From Comamonadaceae bacterium (lineage in GTDB: Bacteria; Pseudomonadota; Gammaproteobacteria; Burkholderiales; Burkholderiaceae_C), in NCBI GenBank assembly GCA_947476465.1, contig CANJQN010000025.1, positions 1 to 58,314 on the forward strand: a stretch of DNA of 58,314 nucleotides, read 5' to 3'. The notes beneath the pieces are model-generated. The model searched no databases, was not told where the DNA came from, and saw nothing but the letters and a program-made list of their open reading frames with translations. Positions within the stretch are counted from its first letter, which is position 1. Each line of letters opens with the position of its first letter. Positions 17,111 through 25,180 of this stretch are shown piece after piece. Position numbers and translations under genes: made by a program.

Positions 17111-18313
17111 TCAGAGCCCAAGAACGCTCTTGGCGATGATGTTTCGCTGAATCTCGTTGGAGCCGCCGTAGATCGAGGCCGCCCTGGAGAAAAAGTAGGT
17201 GGCCGGCACGCCAGGCGCCCACTCGGCAAGCAAGGCCTCGTCGATCGGGGTGCCTCCGTCGACGGCTTCGTGTGCATCGACCAGCCCTGCGGCGCCCGCC
17301 GCGTCGAACATCAGCTCGGCGGTCAGCTGCTGAAGCTCGGACCCCCGGATCTTCAGGACCGACGCCATGGGGTCGATGGCCGTGGAGTCCGCGGAGCGCG
17401 CGGCGAGCACCCGCATCTGCGTGATCTCGATCGCCTTGAGCTCCGCCTGCGCGATGGCCAGGCGCTGCGCGAACACCGGGTCTTCCAGCAGCGAGGACCC
17501 GACAGGCCCGGTGGAGGCGGCGATGGCGCGGGCGCGGCGCAGGCGTTGCTTGGACATCCCGACACGCGCGATGTTGGTACGCTCATTGACCAGCAGGAAC
17601 TTGGCGTAATCCCAGCCGCGATTTTCTTCGCCGACGCGGTTGGACACGGGCACACGCACATCGTCGAGAAACACCTCGTTGAGCTCGCGCGCGCCGTCAA
17701 TGGAATGGATCGGCCGGACAGTCACGCCCGGCGACTTCATGTCGATCAGCAGGAACGAGATGCCGCGCTGAGGCCGCGCATCAGGATCGGTGCGCACGAG
17801 CGCGAACATCCAGTCGGCGTTCTGCGCACCGGTTGTCCAGACCTTTTGTCCGTTGACAACGTAGTGATCGCCATCGCGGCGCGCCGCGGTCCGCAGCGAG
17901 GCCAGATCCGAACCCGCGCCGGGCTCGGAGAAGCCCTGGCAAAACCAGTAGTCGAGCCGGGCGGTGGGCTGCAGGAACCTGCGCTTGAGTTCGTCGCTGC
18001 CGAAGGCGATGATCACCGGACCCACCATCTTCACGTTCTGCGAAAGCGGCTCTGGCACCGGCGCCAGGAAAACCTCTTCGTTGAAGATCGATTGCTCGAT
18101 CGGGCTCCAGCCGGTGCCGCCCCATTGCACCGGCCATGCCGGCACCGCCCAGCCGCGATCATGGAGCGTCATGTGCCATTGCACCACCTGCGCCCTGGTG
18201 AGCCGGTGGCCGAGCAGCAATTTGCGGCGGGTCTCCGGCGCGCAGGCGCTGCGAAAAAAGGCGCGAATCTCCCGTCGCAGGGATTGTTCGGCTTGGCTGT
18301 AGGCAATGTCCAT
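17111..18313 (-). CDS. Acyl-CoA dehydrogenase, probable catalytic subunit
   Basis: A 400-residue acyl-CoA dehydrogenase with WAVPAWPVQWGGTGWSPIEQ, the FAD/substrate region CQGFSEPGAGSDLASLRT (125-142), KVWTTGAQNADW and a C-terminal SIYGGSNEIQRNIIAKSVLG. Glutamate E244 in FLLVNERTNIAR is in the place used by isovaleryl-CoA and FadE26-type enzymes as the catalytic base. It introduces the alpha-beta double bond into an acyl-CoA. The ATG at 18313 follows the upstream stop by 1 nt and has GGGAG in front. The partner subunit gene follows after 2 nt, so an alpha2beta2 assembly is likely. Confidence 0.92.
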   Translation of the reverse strand: MDIAYSQAEQSLRREIRAFFRSACAPETRRKLLLGHRLTRAQVVQWHMTLHDRGWAVPAWPVQWGGTGWSPIEQSIFNEEVFLAPVPEPLSQNVKMVGPVIIAFGSDELKRRFLQPTARLDYWFCQGFSEPGAGSDLASLRTAARRDGDHYVVNGQKVWTTGAQNADWMFALVRTDPDARPQRGISFLLIDMKSPGVTVRPIHSIDGARELNEVFLDDVRVPVSNRVGEENRGWDYAKFLLVNERTNIARVGMSKQRLRRARAIAASTGPVGSSLLEDPVFAQRLAIAQAELKAIEITQMRVLAARSADSTAIDPMASVLKIRGSELQQLTAELMFDAAGAAGLVDAHEAVDGGTPIDEALLAEWAPGVPATYFFSRAASIYGGSNEIQRNIIAKSVLGL

Positions 18314-18314
18314 C

Positions 18315-20396
18315 TCAGGCTCCCGCCGAGTCAATGGGGACGATCAGCGCATCGACCGCCACGCCGCCCTGCGGCAACGCGATGAAGGGATTCACGTCAA
18401 TTTCAGCGATGACGTTTCGCGCAGCCGCAATAAGGTGCGACACGCGGGACAGCGCGGATGCGGCGGCGGCCAGGTCGATCACCGGTCGGCCGCGCGCCCC
18501 GGTCAGCAAGGGCGCGCCTTTGAGCCGCATGATCATCTCGCGGGCTTCGCGCTCGTCCACGGGCGCGACTCTCAGCACGATGTCGTGGTACGTCTCGACG
18601 AACACACCGCCCATCCCGGCCATGACCATCGGCCCGAAGACAGCGTCCTGGCGGCCGCCGAAAATCAGCTCCACCCCACCCGTGACCATGGGCGCGACGA
18701 GCACACCCTCGAGCCTCGCATCGGGGCACGCGCGACGCACCGCCGCCATGACGCGTTCAAAGGCACTTTCCACCGCCTCGTCATTCGCCAACCCCAGCGC
18801 CACGCCGCCGACGTCGCACTTGTGCGCGATGTCCGGCGACGCGATCTTGAGCACCACCGGGTAGCCCAGGCGCCGTGCCGCTTCGATGGCGGACTGGGCC
18901 GACGTGGCCAGCAGCGTTTGCGCCACAGGCAGACCGCAGGCCTGCAAGGCCAGCAAAGCGCCTCGCTCATCGTTCAGCCGAAGACCGGCCAGGGCCGGAA
19001 AGTCGCGCGCCACCTCGCCCGCGCTCGTGTCGCGCCGCCGCACCTGCGCGATGCGCGCCAGCCCGGCCAGCGCACGCACGGCGCGCAGCGGGTCTTCGTA
19101 AATCAGGAAGCCATCGTCGCGCAAGGCGGCACGCACCGCCTCGGGCGCACCCACCACCAGCGCCACCGGCTTATGGGGATAGACACGACGCACCTGCGCG
19201 AGCCCTCGGCGCAGCGGCTCGATGAGCTCGGTGGCACGCCCGACGTTGGAGAGAAACAGCACGGCCGAATCGATGTTCACGTCGGCAAGCAGCTCGCCCA
19301 GAAAGGCCTGCAGCAGGTAGGGCTCGACCATCGCCGTGGCGGTCGTGTCGACCGGGTTGCGCGTTGCACCGAGCGGCGCGAGCGCACGCAGCCGCGCCTG
19401 CGCCGCGTCTGGCAGCGCCGGCAGCTCCAGGCCGGCATCGGTGGCGTCGTCAGCCATCATGATCCCGGCGCCGCCCGAGATGCTGGCGATGCCCAGCCGA
19501 TTGCCCCGCGGGTACACGCCTTGCGCGCATGCGGCGGTCAGATCCACCATTTCTTCGAAGCTGTGCACCCTTTGTACGCCGTGCCGCTCGAATACGGCGT
19601 CGAAAGCGGCGTCGGAGCCCACCAGCGAACCGGTGTGCGTGGCGGCAGCCGACGCGCCCACCGCCGTTCGCCCGAGCTTGAGCGCGATGACCGGCTTGCC
19701 GGCCACGCGGGCGGCGGCAAGCGCGCGCTGGAGCTTGTCACCGTCCGGGCAGCCCTCCATGCAGGCGACGATGACGCGCGTGTCGGGGTCCTGCGCGTAG
19801 AAGCCGATGCAGTCGGCGACATCCACGTCCATCTGGTTGCCGGTGGCCGCCCAGTAGGAAAAGCCAATGCCGCTGTCACGCGCGAGCGAGAACACGTGGG
19901 CGCCCACCGCACCGCTCTGGCTGACCATGGCGACAGGCCCCGGTTGCGGCAATCCCTGCCCGATCACGGCGGTGAAGGTGGCGTAGTAGCCGCGCGCGAC
20001 GCCGAACAGGCCGATGCAGTTGGGTCCGAGGACACGCATGCCCGCCTGGCGCGCCTGGCGGGCCACGGCATCTTGCAGCGCCTGGCCCGATTCACCCACT
20101 TCGGCGAAACCGGAGGACAGCACGATGGCGCTGCGCACACCCGCCGACGCGCAGCGCGCAAGCTCGGCCGCGACGGCATTGGCCGGAACGGCAATGAGCG
20201 CGACGTCGGGGGGAGTGGTTGCGGCTTCGATAGACGCAAGCATGCCCGGGGCCCGCGGGTTGACGGCGAGCACCTCCCCTTCAAAGTGCTGCCTCAGGTA
20301 GTGCAGCGCGCGGCCGCCGGGCTTCCTCTGGTCAGTCGAGGCGCCGATCACCGCCACGCTGCGCGGCCGGAACAGGCCGGCAAGCGACTGGAACAT
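18315..20396 (-). CDS. ADP-forming acyl-CoA ligase (acetate-CoA ligase family)
   Basis: A 693-residue fused ADP-forming acyl-CoA synthetase. In order it has a CoA-binding domain (SVAVIGASTDQRKPG, residues 13-27), succinyl-CoA ligase-like domains with the phospho-histidine H254 in AATHTGSLVGSD, and a C-terminal ATP-grasp domain (YPVVLKIASPDIAHKCDVGG, then FGPMVMAGMGGVFVE). It would activate a carboxylate with ATP and CoA, or run backwards to conserve energy. GAGGAGA precedes the ATG at 20396; an ATG 27 nt upstream has no ribosome site. This is the first gene of the minus operon and lies about 45 bp from a candidate TetR operator (20441-20460). A related enzyme is at 29241. Confidence 0.93.
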   Translation of the reverse strand: MFQSLAGLFRPRSVAVIGASTDQRKPGGRALHYLRQHFEGEVLAVNPRAPGMLASIEAATTPPDVALIAVPANAVAAELARCASAGVRSAIVLSSGFAEVGESGQALQDAVARQARQAGMRVLGPNCIGLFGVARGYYATFTAVIGQGLPQPGPVAMVSQSGAVGAHVFSLARDSGIGFSYWAATGNQMDVDVADCIGFYAQDPDTRVIVACMEGCPDGDKLQRALAAARVAGKPVIALKLGRTAVGASAAATHTGSLVGSDAAFDAVFERHGVQRVHSFEEMVDLTAACAQGVYPRGNRLGIASISGGAGIMMADDATDAGLELPALPDAAQARLRALAPLGATRNPVDTTATAMVEPYLLQAFLGELLADVNIDSAVLFLSNVGRATELIEPLRRGLAQVRRVYPHKPVALVVGAPEAVRAALRDDGFLIYEDPLRAVRALAGLARIAQVRRRDTSAGEVARDFPALAGLRLNDERGALLALQACGLPVAQTLLATSAQSAIEAARRLGYPVVLKIASPDIAHKCDVGGVALGLANDEAVESAFERVMAAVRRACPDARLEGVLVAPMVTGGVELIFGGRQDAVFGPMVMAGMGGVFVETYHDIVLRVAPVDEREAREMIMRLKGAPLLTGARGRPVIDLAAAASALSRVSHLIAAARNVIAEIDVNPFIALPQGGVAVDALIVPIDSAGA

Positions 20397-20440
20397 GGTC
20401 TCCTCTTCCCTCGCGCAGCGCATTGAGGGAAAGTCCCCGT

Positions 20441-20460
20441 CTGACTGAGCGGTCGTTCAG
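20441..20460. promoter_or_regulatory. Candidate TetR operator, imperfect palindrome
   Basis: CTGACTGAGCGGTCGTTCAG is an imperfect 20-bp inverted repeat: it matches its own reverse complement at 14 of 20 positions. Its core matches 13 of 18 positions of the perfect palindrome at 21262-21281. It lies in the 127-bp divergent region between the ADP-ligase gene (start 20396) and tetR (start 20524), where a local regulator would act on both. Confidence 0.6.
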
Positions 20461-20523
20461 CGTAGCATCCGGCTTGCCATGCGATCTGTCAACCGGACTT
20501 TCATGGATTGAGGAGAACCCTTG

Positions 20524-21186
20524 GTGACCGCGGCAACAAAGTTCAACCCACACAAGATCCGATCGCTGGTGGGCAGTACCGACCTGGTGCAGGTGCAGCG
20601 CGCGCGCCTGGTCGACATCGCCACAAAGCTGTTCCTTGCCAACGGGTTCCACGCCACGTCGACCCGTGACATCGCACGCGAAGGCGGGGTCAGCGCTGGC
20701 GCCATCTACCAGTACATCAAGACCAAGGAAGACCTGCTCGCGCTGATCCTCCACTCGCTGCTGGAACTGCACGAGCGCGAGCTGTTTCCGGTGATGGACG
20801 ACAAGGGCCGCGGTGGCGCGCGGCTTTGGGACGCAATCGACATCTACTACCGCACGCTGGACGCCAACCAGGACAAGGCGAACGTTCTGTACTTCGCATT
20901 CCATTCGGTCAGCAAGCCGCTGCGCGTTCACTTTCGCCAGACGCAGGAGCGCATCTTCATCGGGTTCGAGCGCATCCTCAGCGAGGGCACGGCGGCAGGC
21001 GAGTTCGCCCCGTGCAACGCGCCCTTCATCGCACAGAACATCACGGCCATGGGCCAGGCCTGGGCGCTGCGCCCGGACCGCTTCCGGGGCATGCATGTCG
21101 ACGACTACATCGAAGCGGAGATCACCTCCGTCAAGGCGCTGGTCGAGCCCGCGCAACGCTCGGTCCGACGACCGCGCCCATCATGA
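20524..21186 (+). CDS. TetR family transcriptional regulator
   Basis: A regulator of about 220 residues. The N-terminal TetR DNA-binding domain covers roughly residues 28-77: RLVDIATKLFLANGFHATST, then DIAREGGVSAGAIYQYIKTK. The ligand domain includes FIGFERILSEGTAAGEFAPC, common in regulators of acyl-CoA catabolism. It starts at GTG 20524, 8 nt after AGGAG; the TTG at 20521 is also possible. It is divergent from the 14-kb minus operon and lies upstream of the ABC transporter operon. Related palindromes are found on both sides of it, so it probably represses both transcription units and releases them on binding a CoA ester or the substrate. Confidence 0.93.
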   Translation: MTAATKFNPHKIRSLVGSTDLVQVQRARLVDIATKLFLANGFHATSTRDIAREGGVSAGAIYQYIKTKEDLLALILHSLLELHERELFPVMDDKGRGGARLWDAIDIYYRTLDANQDKANVLYFAFHSVSKPLRVHFRQTQERIFIGFERILSEGTAAGEFAPCNAPFIAQNITAMGQAWALRPDRFRGMHVDDYIEAEITSVKALVEPAQRSVRRPRPS

Positions 21187-21261
21187 CGAAGCGCTGCACG
21201 ACGCGTGGCGGGCGGGTTTACCCGCTCCTGGTTTCCCGGTGTGTCCTTCACATTCCGGATC

Positions 21262-21281
21262 GACTGACCCGTGGGTCAGTC
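21262..21281. promoter_or_regulatory. Candidate TetR operator, perfect palindrome
   Basis: GACTGACCC, a 2-bp centre (GT), then GGGTCAGTC form a perfect inverted repeat of 9+2+9 bp. It is 35 bp before the start of the ABC substrate-binding protein gene. The ACTGA/TCAGT arms are shared with the site at 20441-20460 on the other side of tetR. This kind of site is typical of TetR repressors of acyl-CoA degradation genes. Confidence 0.75.
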
Positions 21282-21315
21282 AGGGCGACATCCGACTTAT
21301 CGAACAGGAGACAAG

Positions 21316-22374
21316 ATGAAAACCAAGCACTGGTTCGGTCACGCCGTCGTGACCCTCGCTGCCGCGCTGCTTCCGCTCGCGGCGTTGTCGCAAGCGGCCA
21401 GGCCGCCCTCACCCCTGGTCATCATCACGCCGGGCGGGCAGCTCAACACGGTCCTGCGCGAAATCGCGCTGCCCTTCGAAAAAGAAAATAACGTCAAGAT
21501 CGAGTGGGTGAGCGCCGCCGCCGCCACCGAGATCGTGGCGAAGGTCACGGCATCGAAGGCCAGCCCGGATTACGACGTAGCCTTCCTCGATGACCTGAGC
21601 CTGCGCATGGGCAGCGACCTGGGGCTGTGGGCGCCCGTCGACGAGAAGATCGTCACCAACCATCGCTTCCTTTTGCCCAATGCCGTGCAGGCCACCAAGG
21701 ACGGCGTGGGCTACGGCCTGTTCTACGGAATCATGTTCTACAACCCGGCCGAGTTCAAGAAGAACGGCTGGGCCCCGCCCACCAGCTGGTCCGACTTGCT
21801 GCGACCCGAGTTCTGCGGCAAGGCCAGCTTCTTCCATCCGAACGTCTCGTACGGCCTGCACGCGCTGATCATGCTCGGCGGCAACGTCGCAAAGATCGAC
21901 GAGGGCATCGAGAAGCTGGCGGCCAAACGCAATTGTTTCCCCGTGCTGGAGACGGCCATCGCCAAGTTCGAAGAGAAGGTGCAGTTGGGCAGCTACGTCG
22001 TCGGCAATATTCCGAACATCCGCGCCATCACCCTCATCCAGAAGGGCGTGCCGATCCAGACCGTGGTGCCCAAGGAAGGCACCTTGATCGGTGCGGCCAC
22101 GGTGTCCGCCATCCAGAACCCGAAGAATCCGGAGCGGGTCGCGATGGCGCAGCGGTTCATGAACTTCATCATCTCGCCGCCGGCGCAGCAGACATTGATG
22201 AACAAGATGTACTTCTCTCCGACCAACTCGCAAGTGGCGATGTCCGAGGAGATGATCAAGGTCGGCATGATCAACACCGAGCAGCTCAAGACCATGCCCG
22301 CTGTCCAGCCTGACCTGATCGTGAAGAACCGCCAGGCCTGGGCGCGTAGCGTCGACCGGGCGATGGCCCGTTGA
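21316..22374 (+). CDS. ABC transporter substrate-binding protein (PotD-like)
   Basis: A 352-residue periplasmic binding protein of the spermidine/putrescine and iron family. The signal peptide is about residues 1-26 (GHAVVTLAAALLPLAALSQA). Mature features include ITPGGQLNTVLREIALPFEK, PDYDVAFLDDLS, GYGLFYGIMFYN and PTSWSDLLRPEF. AGGAGACAAG precedes the ATG. It is first in the operon with its ATPase and two permeases, then crotonase, CaiB and acyl-CoA dehydrogenase genes. The imported compound is therefore probably an organic acid, or an amine-containing acid, that is metabolised as a CoA ester, not a polyamine for general use. Confidence 0.92.
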   Translation: MKTKHWFGHAVVTLAAALLPLAALSQAARPPSPLVIITPGGQLNTVLREIALPFEKENNVKIEWVSAAAATEIVAKVTASKASPDYDVAFLDDLSLRMGSDLGLWAPVDEKIVTNHRFLLPNAVQATKDGVGYGLFYGIMFYNPAEFKKNGWAPPTSWSDLLRPEFCGKASFFHPNVSYGLHALIMLGGNVAKIDEGIEKLAAKRNCFPVLETAIAKFEEKVQLGSYVVGNIPNIRAITLIQKGVPIQTVVPKEGTLIGAATVSAIQNPKNPERVAMAQRFMNFIISPPAQQTLMNKMYFSPTNSQVAMSEEMIKVGMINTEQLKTMPAVQPDLIVKNRQAWARSVDRAMAR

Positions 22375-22403
22375 ACCCGCAGCCAACGCTGGAGAACCGC
22401 TGA

Positions 22404-23492
22404 ATGACGCATGGCGGCATCGAAGAGCGGTTCCTCGACCTGGTCGATGTCTCGATCGCCTTCGGGAAGTCGGCGATCGTCAAGCACCTGAACCTGGCGA
22501 TCCGTCGCGGCGAGTTTGTCTCGATCCTCGGGCCCTCCGGCTGCGGCAAGACGACCTTGCTGCGCTCGATCGCCGGGTTCATCCGGTGCGACGGCCAGAT
22601 CCGGCTCGCAGGCGGTCGCATCGACACGCTCCCGAGCAACCGCCGCGGAGCGGCGATGGTGTTCCAGAACTACGCGCTGTTCCCGCACCTGAGCGTCTTC
22701 GACAACGTCGGCTTCGGTCTTCGTCACCACAAGGTGCCCAAGCCCGAGATCGAGACCCGCGTGCGCGAGGTGCTGGCCACCGTGCAGCTGCAGGGCTTTG
22801 AACAGCGCTATCCGCGCGAGCTCTCGGGCGGCCAGCAGCAGCGTGTGGCCCTGGCCCGCGCCGTGGTGCTCAACCCGAAGTTGCTGCTGCTCGACGAACC
22901 CCTGAGCAACCTCGACGCCAAGCTGCGCAAGGACCTGCGCAAGGACTTTCTGCGCATCCACGAGGCGGCGGGGATCACCTCTCTGTTTGTCACTCACGAT
23001 CTGGAGGAGGCGTTCAGCATCTCCGACCGCATCGCGGTGATGAACCATGGGCGCATCGAACAGTTCGGCACGCCTGCGGAAATCTTCAACCGCCCACAGA
23101 CAGGGTTTGTCGCCGATTTCGTCGGACATTCGAACATCCTGGCGGGCAAGGCGCATCGTGACGAGGGCGGTGCCTACCTGGCACTGAGCCCGAAGATGTC
23201 AGTACGCCTGCCGACGCCCCTTGAAGGCCCAGACGACGTGCGCTTCGCGATCCCCGGCCACCTGCTGGAGATCTCCAGCGCGCCGGTGGCGCGTGACAAC
23301 TGCTTTCCCGGCCGGCTTCGCAAGCTCAGCTACCTGGGTCCGGCGCTCAGCTACGTGATCGACTTCGACGGCTTGGAGATCAGCGGTGAGATTCCCGCCA
23401 GCCGCGAGAACATGAAGCTCGCGGCGGGCGAAAGCGTGTACGCGGGCTGGAACGCGTCGGACATGATCGCGCTGCCGGGGGCGCCATCATGA
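22404..23492 (+). CDS. ABC transporter ATP-binding protein (PotA-like)
   Basis: A 362-residue ATPase with Walker A GPSGCGKTT (43-51), Q-loop MVFQNYALFPHLSVFDNV, signature [14 protein letters not shown] (from about residue 140), Walker B LLLLDEPLSNLD, the H-loop FVTHDLEEA, and a C-terminal TOBE-type domain. It powers uptake through the two following permeases and its stop overlaps the next start. The start has GGAG a suitable distance upstream. Confidence 0.94.
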   Translation: MTHGGIEERFLDLVDVSIAFGKSAIVKHLNLAIRRGEFVSILGPSGCGKTTLLRSIAGFIRCDGQIRLAGGRIDTLPSNRRGAAMVFQNYALFPHLSVFDNVGFGLRHHKVPKPEIETRVREVLATVQLQGFEQRYPRELSGGQQQRVALARAVVLNPKLLLLDEPLSNLDAKLRKDLRKDFLRIHEAAGITSLFVTHDLEEAFSISDRIAVMNHGRIEQFGTPAEIFNRPQTGFVADFVGHSNILAGKAHRDEGGAYLALSPKMSVRLPTPLEGPDDVRFAIPGHLLEISSAPVARDNCFPGRLRKLSYLGPALSYVIDFDGLEISGEIPASRENMKLAAGESVYAGWNASDMIALPGAPS

Positions 23493-24340
23493 AGTCTTCT
23501 CCGGCGGCGATGCAATTGCTGTTCAGCTTCCCGGCGCTGTTCTTCATCGCGGCTTTCTTCATGGCGCCCATCGGCTTCCTGGTGGTGGGCAGCTTCTTCC
23601 AGAAAGACCCGGCGGGCGGCGTGCGCCTGACGCTCGACGTGTACCGCGCCGTCCTGGGCGACGCCTACAACTACGGGCTCTTGCTGCGCACCGTCAAGCT
23701 GGCCACGATCGTGACGCTTGTTTCGTTCGTGATCGCGTTTCCCGTCGCGCTGTACATGCGGCAGCTCTCGGCGCGCTGGCAGACGGTGCTGACCTTCATC
23801 CTCATCTCGCCCTTGCTCACGAGCGTGGTCGTTCGCACGCTGGCCTGGGTGATCGTTCTGAGCCCACGCGGCCTCGTGAACAACGCGCTGGCCTCCCTGG
23901 GTCTGCCCACCGCCACCCTGCTGTACAACGAGCTGGGGGTCGTGATCGGCCTGACGCACGTGCTCCTGGGCTATATGGTCCTTGCGCTCATGGTGTCGGT
24001 GCAGAAGATCGACGAGAACCAGCTGTTGGCGGCGGCCAATCTCGGCGCGAGCCGCTTTGCCATCATCCGCGAAGTGGTGCTTCCCCTGAGCCTGCCAGGC
24101 GTGGTCGCCGGATCGGTGCTGGTGTTCACCATGGCGGCGAGCGCGTACGCCACGCCCATGCTGCTGGGCGGCACCAAGACCAAGGTTGCGGCGACCGAGA
24201 TCTATAACCTGGCGATCCAGTACGCCGATTGGAGCTCCGCCGCGGTGCTGGCCATCGCGCTGTTCGTCATGACCGCCATGGTCGTGCTGCTGGGCACGGT
24301 CTTCAGCGAATCAGGCAAGCGCAAGGTGATCTTTCAATGA
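23489..24340 (+). CDS. ABC transporter permease (PotB-like)
   Basis: A 283-residue inner-membrane protein with about six hydrophobic helices, beginning LLFSFPALFFIAAFFMAPIG. The cytoplasmic coupling (EAA) loop reads AANLGASRFAIIREVVLPLS. It overlaps the ATPase gene by 4 nt and the next permease by 4 nt (ATGA), so the subunits are translationally coupled. Confidence 0.93.
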   Translation: MKSSPAAMQLLFSFPALFFIAAFFMAPIGFLVVGSFFQKDPAGGVRLTLDVYRAVLGDAYNYGLLLRTVKLATIVTLVSFVIAFPVALYMRQLSARWQTVLTFILISPLLTSVVVRTLAWVIVLSPRGLVNNALASLGLPTATLLYNELGVVIGLTHVLLGYMVLALMVSVQKIDENQLLAAANLGASRFAIIREVVLPLSLPGVVAGSVLVFTMAASAYATPMLLGGTKTKVAATEIYNLAIQYADWSSAAVLAIALFVMTAMVVLLGTVFSESGKRKVIFQ

Positions 24341-25131
24341 ACACCTCGCGCGTCGAAAAAACGCTGCTCGGCCTGTGGTGCGCGCTGGTCGTTGCGTTCG
24401 TCACCCTGCCGCTGTTCGCGGTGCTTGCGGTGTCGCTCACGCCGCGCGACTTCATCAGCCTGCCGGTGGACGAGATCTCGCTGCGGTGGTATCGGCAGAT
24501 CGCCACGCGAGGCGAGTTCTTGCGCGCCGCGGGCAACAGTCTCATGCTGGCCTTCGCCGCGTCGGCCAGCGCGCTGGTGCTGGGTACGCTCGCGGCGATC
24601 GGCGCCGTGCGCTTTCGCAGCTCCGTGAGCGAGGCGATCCGGCTCGCGATCACTTCGCCCCTTTTCATCCCGATGATCCTCACCGGCCTGGCGATCCTGG
24701 TTTTCACGGCGGCGCAGGGCCTCTCCAGCCAGGGCGGCAGGCTGTTCATCGCACACCTGACGCTGACGCTGCCCTATGTTTTTCGCACCGTCATCGCCAG
24801 CCTCACCGCTTTTGACATGAACCAGGAGTACGCCGCGCGCAACCTGGGAGCCACTCCGCTGCAAGCCTTCTTCGAGATCACACTGCCGCAGATTCGCCCC
24901 GGGCTGGTGGCGGGCGCGGTGTTCGCGTTCATCGTCTCCTTTGACGACGTTTCGCTCTCTATTTTTCTGACCGGCAACAAGTTCAACACACTGCCGGTGG
25001 AGTTGTTCAACTACACGATGAACGACAGCGACCCCATGGCCGCCGCCATCGCCGTGCTGATGATGGGCGCGTCAATAGCGGCCATCCTCATCATCCAGCG
25101 TGTGCTGGGCCTGAAGAACTTGCTGCGCTGA
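24337..25131 (+). CDS. ABC transporter permease (PotC-like)
   Basis: A 264-residue inner-membrane permease starting at ATG 24337, inside the ATGA overlap with the previous gene. Helices include LLGLWCALVVAFVTLPLFAV and ITSPLFIPMILTGLAILVF. The coupling loop is ARNLGATPLQAFFEITLPQI, followed by the family-typical FIVSFDDVSLSIFL. It completes the transporter; the crotonase gene follows after 49 bp. Confidence 0.93.
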   Translation: MNTSRVEKTLLGLWCALVVAFVTLPLFAVLAVSLTPRDFISLPVDEISLRWYRQIATRGEFLRAAGNSLMLAFAASASALVLGTLAAIGAVRFRSSVSEAIRLAITSPLFIPMILTGLAILVFTAAQGLSSQGGRLFIAHLTLTLPYVFRTVIASLTAFDMNQEYAARNLGATPLQAFFEITLPQIRPGLVAGAVFAFIVSFDDVSLSIFLTGNKFNTLPVELFNYTMNDSDPMAAAIAVLMMGASIAAILIIQRVLGLKNLLR

Positions 25132-25180
25132 AGGCGCCGGCACGCCCCCCACATCACTCACCAAATCAAAGGGAACCGCA

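Noticed and set aside
18306..20426. A 706-codon open frame on the plus strand opposite the ADP-forming ligase
   Set aside because: It is the antisense mirror of a clear ligase gene. Long antisense frames are expected in GC-rich DNA, and its translation is Arg/His/Gly-rich with no motifs.
21212..21225. Hairpin GCGGG-TTTA-CCCGC after tetR
   Set aside because: It is only a 5-bp stem with no following T-run. It could be a weak terminator, but the evidence is too thin.
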